From the NCBI GenBank assembly GCA_027563935.2, contig CM050448.1, forward strand, positions 124,883,493 through 124,947,492: a stretch of DNA of 64,000 bases. The letters run 5' to 3'. The notes beneath the pieces were generated by a model that saw nothing but the letters and a program-made list of their open reading frames with translations, made no database searches and was not told where the DNA came from. The stretch comes from Costus lasius (Eukaryota; Streptophyta; Magnoliopsida; Zingiberales; Costaceae). Positions 50,405 through 59,078 of this stretch are shown here, one piece after another (the stretch's first letter is position 1; every line of letters starts with the position of its first letter). The position numbers were made by a program, and so were the translations under genes.

Positions 50405-51863
50405 TCAGTGAAGGACATGGTCATCTCCCCGTCCTCCCCAGTAAACCTTTCCTATTGAAATCTCCAACCACCCATCATCCCTAACCCGAATCACCGCACT
50501 GCTATAAACAATATCAACACCATGATGATTATCATCATTAGCAACATCATCTTCATTATTAACATCATCATTATCATCATCAACATCATTATTGTTATCG
50601 TAGTCATCTGCACCATGATCATTACCACCATCATCAACACCGTGATCATCATCATCATCAACATCATCATCTTCATTATCAACATCATCAGCATTATCAA
50701 CATCATCATTATCATCGTTGTCGTCATAGTTAACAACAACAACATCAGCACCATGATCATTATCATCATCAACAACAATATCATCTTCATTATCAACATC
50801 ATCATTATCGTCGTTGTCGACGTCGTTAACAACAACAACATCAACACTATGATCATCATCATCATCAACAACAACATCGTCGTCGTCATCGTCAACAACA
50901 TCATCCCTCGTTAGTGGGATGGGAATATACGATGTGTAGTTTGGCAGCAGGCGGACTATTTTAGTGGATGATTGCAATCCAAGCGCCACGGATGCTTCTT
51001 GAGGATGTTCATCGAAGCCTCGAGACCAATTGGTTAGCTTGAAGACAAGAAAGGCTTCATATGTTGTGTTGCGAGAGAGAATGTTGCTCTGGATCATGCC
51101 ACGAATATCCATCCAACCAGCATAGCAGCCTCTGAGAACCTGAGACGTATATGAATTTAGCAAAATTGGTCGACTTTCACTATGCTAACTTTGGTTGTGT
51201 CTGCAAAATTAGGAGGGCGAGAATAAGACTAAGAACACAAAGCAGAATACCTTGAATCGGCGACAGGGATCCACCTCCAATACTGAGGCGTCCCAATCCA
51301 AGCTATCGTAAGCGTTCGGGCGGGAAGCATGAAGCACTTAGCCCAACTCGGCTTTTCCAAACGCACACCCTGAAAAACCAACCCAAATATCAAGATTAAC
51401 TAATTACCCATTCGATCTTGCCACCCGAAACACCCAGATTCAAGCACAAAATATTCTTCGTCGGGAATTTATGAATTTTCTTTTCAACCAAAAAGAATCC
51501 TTCGATGAAGAAGACGATCAAGGGAGAAAGATTAGCAGTTTTCACTAATAAAACGCTAGACTGATGAGGTTTTAATGAGGGTTTCGATAGGCATACCATC
51601 CCGCCGTCATCGAGAAGGACCCAATCGCGGAGGCGGAAGAAAAGGTCGCGTTTGGAAGAAGAAGGGTCGATCGGATCAGCAGAGAGATCTAGTAGAGACT
51701 GATAGTCGGGCGGTAGGAATCGTTCCCAGACGGCATCGGAGCCGGCCGCGGAGCGGAAAGCGGAGGAGACGCCGGCGCAGCGGCAGGCATCTGGCGGCGA
51801 AGTGAGGGATATGATGTGCGCGATGCAGTCTTTAGGAAGCCGCTCGATGCCGAACTCTTCCAT
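50405..51863 (-). CDS. F-box protein with PP2 (phloem lectin-like) domain, PP2-B type, with acidic insertion
   Basis: Exons 51863-51597, 51369-51251 and 51131-50405 join in frame. The F-box is at residues 1-50 (MEEFGIERLPKDCIAHIISL, then SPPDACRCAGVSSAFRSAA). The PP2 domain begins with VRLEKPSWAKCFMLPARTL and TPQYWRWIPV, continues with GWMDIRGMIQSNILS and TYEAFLVFKLT, and ends DDGWLEISIGKVYW. Between VRLLPNYTSY and VIRVRDDGWLE there are about 130 residues dominated by Asp, Asn and Val. Such proteins are SCF adaptors with a carbohydrate-binding-like domain. The stop at 50405 falls short of the family end. The normal tail (MTMSFTEVKALHWKSGLLV, LGIEIRP) follows in another frame, reachable by one base less in the GGGG run near 50430. 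The exon 3 acceptor I chose (second of two, 8 bases apart) is the one that keeps the frame open. Confidence 0.8.
50511..50906. repeat. complex trinucleotide microsatellite (ATC/AAC/GTC) in PP2-B coding sequence
   Basis: About 400 bp built almost entirely of CAT, CAA, CGT and GTC-type triplets. On the minus strand it reads in frame as Asp, Asn and Val codons. It sits between two conserved PP2 segments and contains no stop in the coding frame. Opposite-strand frames give Ile- or Met-rich nonsense. Confidence 0.9.
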
Positions 51864-52499
51864 TTGATGTTAGATCCGTTTCCAATCAAAGCATCAAAAT
51901 AGGATTTGAGAAGGGAAGGGAAGGAGCGATGTAGGCGAGGAAACTTAACCACGAAGGTCGCGACTTTCTCTAAGTCAACCCACTCCGACAAAAGCCAGGC
52001 AAGACGAGAAGAAAAAAGCTCAGCCGATAAGCCGACACCTATTGGGTTTTGGAGATGGGGGCAACCCGCTTTGGCTCAGCCTGCTAACTAAAATTAATCT
52101 ATTTATCAGTCTTCAGCCCAGCCAAACCAAATCAACCCAGTATAAGACCCATTTATCCTGTGGCAAAAAACTCAGCCCATTATAAAACCCTTGGAATTAG
52201 ACTTTTGATTTGACTCGGCATAGGCTGTGGGCAATGACAATAGGAGTGTAGGTTCGATGAAATTGGTGGTGGAAAAAGAGCTGGAGGAGATTAGGGCATG
52301 AGGAGAGCAACCTAGGCTGAAATTGGTGGTGAAGGAAGAGCTAGAAGATGTACCATGCAAGAGGGAACTGAAAAGAGGAACCCAACGTGCAAGAGAAAGG
52401 TCAACGCAAGTAGAGCAACCCAAAAGTAAGAGGAAGTCACCGTAGGAATCGAGGCTAGGGTTCAAATTGAAAGTCCTTGGATCCTCCTACCTGTTAATT
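51864..52499. other. PP2-B upstream region
   Basis: Promoter and 5' UTR of the F-box/PP2-B gene, followed by DNA with no supported gene. An open frame on the minus strand (52172-52465) is Ser/Leu-rich with no recognisable domain and is probably chance. Confidence 0.4.
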
Positions 52500-54275
52500 C
52501 GATTTGCATACCCTAGAAATTAGGTCATATATTGGTGTAGCATATTCAGACTCCCAATTAGTGTGATTTCTAGATTAAAATCTATGTTATCTAGGTTCCT
52601 TTGGGGCTTAGATGACCACAAGGGTATAGCAAAAGTCTCTTGGGAAAAAAATCACACAATCCACAAACTCAGGAGGCCTTGGGATTAGAGACTTGAAAGC
52701 TCTAAATGCTGCTTTTATTATGAAACATGTGTGGAACTTGGCGGGCTGAGAGGCAATCACTGTGGAACAAATGGATGCATAGAAATTATCTTAGTTCTGA
52801 TTCAATCTGGACTATGCGTATCCCTCATCGATGCTCTTGGTGCCTGAGAAATATTCTAAGCCTTAGGGAAAAAAGCAAGCATATGATCTCTTATCATATA
52901 GCAGACAGTAAATCTATTAAACTTTGGCTAGTTAAATTCCCAACCTCTTTATCACCTTGTAGAAGGTCTTCAGGTAGTTAATCCTCATGGAAAGGGCACT
53001 TTACTCAGCTCTATTATCACAAATGGAGAGTGGAGGATTCCCACTCCACAATCCGAGCGCCTCATTGATATATTCCAAACTATTCTCTCAGTCACAATCG
53101 ATCATTCTCTCGAATCTGACAAGATTAGCTTCCAAACTATTCCCTCAGTCACAATCGATCATTCTCTCGAATCTGACAAGATTAGCTGGAGGAATTCTCC
53201 ATCTGGCAAATTTTCTATATCCTCCACCTATGAAGAGCTTACTAAATCTACGCTAGTGGCCTGGGCTAAGGTTGTATGGTTTCGTGGAATGATTCCAAGA
53301 TTTTTCTTTATCACTTGGTTACTTTGTCTCTGGCGCCTCACTACCCTCGACCGGCTTCGACAATGGGGCATCACAAATGACCGCCTATGCCCCCTATGCC
53401 AATCACAAGATGAAACAATGGACCATCTCTTTTTCGAATGCCCAGCAATCAGTAATGCTTGGAGGTTTATTAATCAGCTATGCTGTATCCCAAACACCAC
53501 GACAAGTTGGCAGGATTTTTTGCTTCTCTCAAATGAGATCCAATGTAAAACTCGGAGCTTATCCATTTTACATAAGCTTTGCTTAACTGGGTTTGTTTAT
53601 CACGTGTGGGGGGAGCGAAATGCTTGCATTCATCATGGTAAAGGCAAGGGGCAACGACAAATGTTATTAGGTTTATTGGCCTGCGTTCGTTCCAAGATTT
53701 CCTACTCGATTTCTTCTACTAAGTTAAGCCCATATGTGCTAAACTGTTTGGATGCATGGGAGTTAGATTTTCGAACATCTTTGGAGCCTGGAGAGTGAAT
53801 ATGGTATACCGTTGATTTGCTACATCTTCACATTTCATAAGTGGAGCCTGTAATTCTGGCGAGACTGGCTGTGATAAATATCCTTCTGAAATGTAGTGTG
53901 ATTATATTGAAATTGTGTTTTTTGGGCTGGAGATTAACTGCTGAGAGGGGACTATGAAATTAGTATGGTTTTGTATGGGAATGGTATGCTAATGATGTGT
54001 TACCCTCATTTTTCATAAGTGATGGCTGTAACATGTCTCTCTGTTTAGATTGACTGTGACTTAACTATACACCTGTCCTGGAGAGGATATTCGTGAGAGG
54101 GTTATTAGTGCTTGTTTTTAGCTGTGAGAGGGGATTTTTGTATGCTATGTTTGTGTCGTTGGTCTGTAAGGGATCCGGTTTTAGCATGTTGGCTATAGTG
54201 TAGTCACAGTAGTGTTTGTACTAAAATTTTTTCATCCTTTATTAATAAACTCTTACTTGCCTGGCAAAAAAAATA
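52500..54275 (+). mobile_element. 5'-truncated LINE (reverse-transcriptase C-terminus, zf-RVT, 3' UTR, A-rich tail)
   Basis: Broken frames at 52560-52980 give pieces such as LKSMLSRFLWGLDD, KVSWEK and SLWNKWMHRNYLSSDSIW, typical of the region after the plant L1 reverse transcriptase. The frame 53256-53798 carries the zinc-binding domain: RFFFITWLLCLWRLTTLDRL, CPLCQSQDETMDHLFFECP and VWGERNACIHHGKGKG. A long 3' UTR ends in an A-rich tail at about 54265-54275. The 5' end is approximate. Confidence 0.8.
53073..53186 (+). repeat. 57-bp tandem duplication within the LINE
   Basis: TTCCAAACTATTCTCTCAGT starts at 53073 and recurs with one change at 53130. The duplicated unit stays in the local reading frame (57 is a multiple of three). 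Confidence 0.85.
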
Positions 54276-54359
54276 AAACTTTACTGCTAGTGAATCACTT
54301 TGAATTGAATTGTCAAATGCATTACATCTGTAAGCTGTACAAAGTGGACTACTGATGAC

Positions 54360-54866
54360 TAGGGGTGAGCATTCTGTGCGGTAAAAATATTTTTTACCGA
54401 TTACCGAATATTTCGGTAAATTCGGTTTGGTAAAAATAAATTCAGTTTCGGTTTTGGTTTTAAGTTTAAGTAAATTTCGATTTTCGGTTTTTGATTTTCT
54501 GTTCGGTTATGTAAAAAACCGAATTTACCGATATATATATTAAAATATATAATATATATAATATATATTAAAAAATAAAATATATTATATTATATTTTTA
54601 TTTTATTATAGTATAACTAATTACTACAAGTATAAAATCTATTACCTAATACCTAATCATCTAATTACTAATCATATAATTAACTAAATTTTTAATAATT
54701 AAATTTTTTGGTAATTTACCGAATTTTTTCGATAAATTCAGTTCGGTAAAATTTTGGTTTTTACGTAATTTGGTTCGGTTTCGATTTTTGAAAATTTGAT
54801 AAAAAAAATTTCGGTAAATTAATTCCAGTAAATTCAATTTCGATTTTCACCGAATGTTCACCCCTA
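54360..54866. mobile_element. hAT-type MITE with exact 8-bp target duplication
   Basis: The ends are TAGGGGTGAGCATTC and GAATGTTCACCCCTA, an imperfect inverted pair. The element is flanked by CTGATGAC at 54352-54359 and CTGATGAC at 54867-54874. The interior is AT-rich with many CGGTAAA/TTTACCG subterminal motifs and no coding capacity. The 8-bp duplication and TAGGGGTG end fit the hAT superfamily. Confidence 0.92.
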
Positions 54867-55244
54867 CTGATGACCTCCTCATTTGTACATAGCTTTTGAG
54901 TTGTTATCCACTGAACTATTATTGGCTACACCCTACAACAATGCTGTAAAAACCTCTTATGAGATGCAAGTGGAGGTTGATGTAGATAGAAGATACAAAT
55001 CTGTACATCTTTTTAAAGATTCTGAGTAGATGTGGCCATGGGCCGTGCCCGGGCCCGCCTCGGCCTGCCTTAAAAATATTTAATTATTATTTAATTAATT
55101 ATTTTATTTTTAACATATATAATTTTAATTTTAATATATTTTATTAAATTAATATTAATTTATTTATTAACAATACTAACAACACATGACTAAAGTTAAA
55201 ACCAACTCGATTAAATTTCATATTCATAAATTATACATTTAAGC

Positions 55245-55782
55245 TTAAATCAATTGCCGACATAATGGGTATACACAATTGACCCGTAGCCAACTACGCA
55301 AGCAGCTACTATGGAAGATATGCGAGCATTGTGTTAAGCATACTTGCGCTCCGTGCTCCATCTTTTCTATGCATATTGCGCACTCCATGTTTTCAGCTTT
55401 ACCTCCTTCTTCAATAATAAAAAAACTCAAGTGACTCTTGTGCTTGGTTTGTTTCGATATATTGCTCCGGCTCATCGTTGATATAATCACTATCCTCCTC
55501 ACTATCACTTATTTCAAAGTCATCAACCTCTATCTCAATTTCAACCCCAGAAGGAGAGGGAGAAGCCAAAAATTCTTGTCTTGCATGATCAGATAAGTGG
55601 ATAAAGTGTTCTTCAAACCTGAATACATCAATTCGTATAAGTTGACTAACACGTTTGATAATACTTAAAATAGTGATTCTCCATTGATCAGCATTGAAGA
55701 AATTTAAGTTAGATGTAAGGAAGATTGAACGTTGAGAATTTGGCATAATGATAATTATCTTCACTCTTCTATTATCTGTCAT
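55245..55782 (-). pseudogene. RING-H2-like gene inside the hAT element, frameshifted
   Basis: An upstream frame starts at ATG 55782 (MTDNRRVKIIIIMPNS) and runs through an acidic region (EIEIEVDDFEISDSEEDSDY). A downstream frame carries the RING finger: ENMECAICIEKM, CSHIFHSSC, LRSWLRVNC. They meet at a run of seven T (complement of 55419-55425): in the first frame a stop comes seven bases later, and one base less would join them into about 175 residues. The last zinc pair is also altered: the position expected to be Cys in CPLC is Tyr (YPLC). The family is small plant RING-H2 E3 ligases. Frameshift plus lost ligand argue against a working E3. Confidence 0.75.
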
Positions 55783-55910
55783 TTTTCTCTATGTCTCGTG
55801 CTCGTGCTCACCACGTGATAATTATATTATAAAAGTAAATTAATTTAATACTTACTTGATCTTCTCCACGTCTAGTCACGTGGTGAGCACGAGGCATAGA
55901 AAAAAATGAC
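55778..55910. repeat. inverted repeat (foldback) upstream of the RING-H2 frame
   Basis: The left arm, GTCATTTTTCTCTATGTCTC followed by CACCACGTGA, is mirrored by the right arm CACGTGGTGAGCACGAGGCA, TAGAAAAAAATGAC, across about 65 bp. It lies just before the ATG of the RING-H2 frame on its 5' side and includes the palindrome CACGTG (G-box core) in both arms. Confidence 0.7.
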
Positions 55911-56465
55911 TAGTCTAGACCGAGAGAGTATTGAATTCTTAATGGCTAAAAAGAAGAGTTTGAGTTCAATTAAGAAACTAATTGTAACTCAAGACTTAGA
56001 AAAGAGATTAAGAGAGTATTAAGAGAGAATGAGAAATTATTCCAAAGATAGTTGGAAACTTGTGTGAAGAAATAAGAGGGTTGGGGGGTCAATTTATAGG
56101 GATGAATTGAGTGTATAATTACATATTTATACCCTATTTTTAATTATTAAAAGGGGCTAAAATGGTAATTTTATACCATAAAGACAATTATATCCCTAAC
56201 TTTTAAAATTTTTATAACTATTATGAGGGTATTTAGGTAAAAATGCATGTTCATGTCGTGCCGTGCCTGGCCCGGCCCGCGTGCCGTGCCTGGACCGGGT
56301 CCGTGCCGTGCCTGGCCCGGCACGCCAGCGGGCCGTGCCCGGCCCGGCCCACGGGCCGCGAACCCTCAGCCCAGCATGACCCGAGCCGGGCCACGGGCCA
56401 CCCGCGGCCCATTGACTTGGTCAACGGGCCGTTGGCCCGGCCCGTTGGCCACCTCTAATTCTGAG

Positions 56466-59078
56466 TGCCATGACTATGTGCCACTGTATGATCAGACTGC
56501 TGAAAGAATGCCACAAATGTCAGCCTAATTAGAGCTGAATTATGCATGTTTGGTGAGAGCGCTTCCAATCTGAAGACCACTAAAGCTCTAGATGTACAGG
56601 TGATTGTTAGAAGCTTGAAAGAAAGAATCAGAAACAAAAACACAAAACATGTTGCACCATAAACCCTAATTCTTAAATAATTAGCCTTTGATTGGGTGGA
56701 GCACACAAGGATTACATCTTCCTCATGCAGTCATGCATGCATGCACGGTCCATTTCTGAAGAAAGCAGATCAGCAGATCAGATGCTGCGCTCGTCACACT
56801 GTAGCCAAACCAGTACCAGCAGCAACTTCATTATGTGTTCATTCATTTCAATATTTCAGTGGTATGTCTCCATCAGTTTTCTTATAATAATCCACTTGAC
56901 AGGATTAGTGGCCATGAATCCGCTTCATCGTAGAGTATGTCGCCCACTCAGGACAGTAGAATGGGGGTGATCATGTCCGTCCTTGGTGCCTACTCCATCT
57001 ATTCCAAGTAAAGAAATAGATCAGGAAAGCCCGGACCTGGTGGTTTATGAGAAGATAAGAATGTTTTCACTGTATTTAAGAGACAAGATTTCCCCCTCCA
57101 ACATTGGAGGAGACCTCCGCCACTCCTTCATGCTGTACGTTAATTTTCAACTCTGCAGGCTGCTGACTCCAGGCGTAATTATGATCTATCCTGAATGGCG
57201 CAGCATTATTCTGCTCGATCCAACTGTTGGAGAAAGAATCAGCAGACATCTGTTGTTTGATTCTCAGTCGCTGCTTTTCGTTTCTAGTCAACGAATCAGA
57301 GTACTGCAAACTCTGGTTTTAATTAATTTGGAAGCAAATATAAGTTATCTATTAGCATAGTAAAAGAATGAAACATAAATAGTGAAATTACGTTGAACAA
57401 AGAGCAACTTTGACTCCAAAGAACGAGAATGGTCAACGCTCAGCATCATCCATCCATTAATTAAGTAGGAAGGAAGTTGCTCGATGCCGAACTCTTCCAT
57501 TTGATGTTGATCCGTTTCCAATCAAAGCATCAATTGTCACCCACTTAATCAATTGTTGATGTGGTGATGCATTGATGTTGATGAGGTGGCTCCTTTCTTG
57601 ATGATGTGGCAAGGTGGCAAGATGTCTTGAGAAAATAAAGTGGCTTGTATAGCTACACAATACATCCTAGTCTAAATTGCGGCATATTACATGATACAAT
57701 AAAATTAAAATTAAAATTAATTTTAAGAAAAGAAAATTCTAAACTTTCTTAACTACAATGCAAGCTAATTATGCTTATAAATTAAAATGTCTTACAAGTC
57801 AAAATGCTAATCGAAATTAAACATATCAAAATATTCTATAAGTCAACATGCAAGCTGAAGTCAAAAAATTGTCCTTGAGTTGGATAATTAAATTTGAACA
57901 TAAATAATGCCTCTCTCTCACATAGGTATTGATATGAGCTAAAACTTTTATCAATGATGATTATGAGCTAATAGCTTTTATATTTAAAATTTCACTAAAG
58001 TGAACTCAAGTTATCTTAATGAATGCGAAAAACAATTTGATCATATAGTAAGAAAAAGAAAAGTTATATTATGGGAAAGTTAATGTTTTTGACAAGGTAG
58101 CTGGTTGATAATATTTTGACTCAAATCCAAGTCAAAGAATGCTAGAATTAATGCTAAGAGAACCAAATAATAATATAACTAGGCAACAACAAATTATCAT
58201 GCATACTTACTTTGCACATGCAATTGAAAGGGGCACTGCATTAGAGCTCATCTAAATTCATCTGCAAAACAAACAGCGAAGTAGTCTTTTTAGAAAATAA
58301 AGTAAAATATATACTCTGCTCCTTGAGATGTTGATCTCTTCAAGTTAGAACTTACAATGATAGAGAAGTGTTCTGATCCCTTCCGATGTAGCTTTGGTTC
58401 AAACACAAAAAAACAGAGAGAGACCATTGGAAATCCAACATTTGGTACAAACACAAAACCAGATTTTATAACAGTTGAACGTTTAAATCCCATCTCAAAA
58501 CACAAGTTCAGATTTGGATTTCCAAATGCCACAAAACTTCCAACAAATCCAACAATCGTTTTCCAGGAAATCTCAAAACCGTACAGATAGTCCAAATTCA
58601 GTTCCGTTTACAAAAATAAGAGAGAGAGAGAAGGGGAGATCTAATCAAAAACTTTCCCACATCCACCGAGAAAGCCACGAGATGTAAAGTTGAAAACTCA
58701 TTATTGGCCGAAACAAACAGTAGATATAAACTGCCAGGAACAGTGAATCGACGAAACTGAGAAATTGATAAAATCAAGTAAACCACATAATACTGGGGAA
58801 TCAACTTGCCTTCACCACTTGTGTCTGGAGACCGAGATACAGAAAAGTGATGTTGGAAATGAGAGCATCACCACTTGGGATCCGAAGGCCAGGATACAGA
58901 CGAAGGGAAAGGATGCCGCTAGGGCAAGCTTATTGATTTTCTTTCTTCTCCGAGAACTTGGGCTGCACTTGTCTGTTTCCCCATTTTTAATCCAACTCAA
59001 ACACTGCCGGTGGGGCCATGCTGACCGATGGCTTTTTGACAGGCTGGACTTTGCCATTCTACTGCAATCCCGTGAGCA
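56466..59078. other. intergenic region between the hAT element and the NB-LRR gene
   Basis: No established gene. A minus-strand frame at 57076-57309 (FSNSWIEQNNAAPFRIDHNY, AELKINVQHEG) has balanced composition like real protein, but I cannot assign it; it may be an exon remnant. A PP2-B 5' fragment lies at 57470-57533. The rest is AT-rich, including the likely 3' UTR of the NB-LRR gene. Confidence 0.4.
57470..57533 (-). pseudogene. duplicated 5' fragment of the F-box/PP2-B gene
   Basis: These 64 bases match the 5' UTR, start codon and first codons of the PP2-B gene (51834-51897) with very few differences. They read ATG GAA GAG TTC GGC ATC GAG and then CAA in place of CGG, and diverge after about ten codons. 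Orientation is the same as the gene. It is probably a relic of a former tandem PP2-B copy. Confidence 0.7.

Larger units (their letters stand above)
55027..56457. mobile_element. non-autonomous hAT element carrying a RING-H2 reading frame, exact 8-bp target duplication
   Basis: The ends TAGATGTGGCCATGGGCC and GGCCCGTTGGCCACCTCTA form an inverted pair. Target duplications ATTCTGAG lie at 55019-55026 and 56458-56465. Subterminal DNA is packed with GGCCGTGCC/GGCCCGGC repeats (especially 56258-56450), as is usual in such plant hAT elements. No transposase is present. The interior contains a RING-H2-like reading frame on the minus strand (55245-55782) and a 130-bp foldback. Confidence 0.9.

Noticed and set aside
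50522..50914. Ile- and Met-rich open frames across the trinucleotide array
   Set aside because: Shadows of the microsatellite on other frames; only the minus-strand Asp-rich frame is continuous with PP2 domain sequence.
58290..58595. 101-codon minus-strand open frame downstream of the NB-LRR gene
   Set aside because: Hydrophobic composition without family features, and no splice link to the NB-LRR gene could be established. It is probably chance or 3' UTR.
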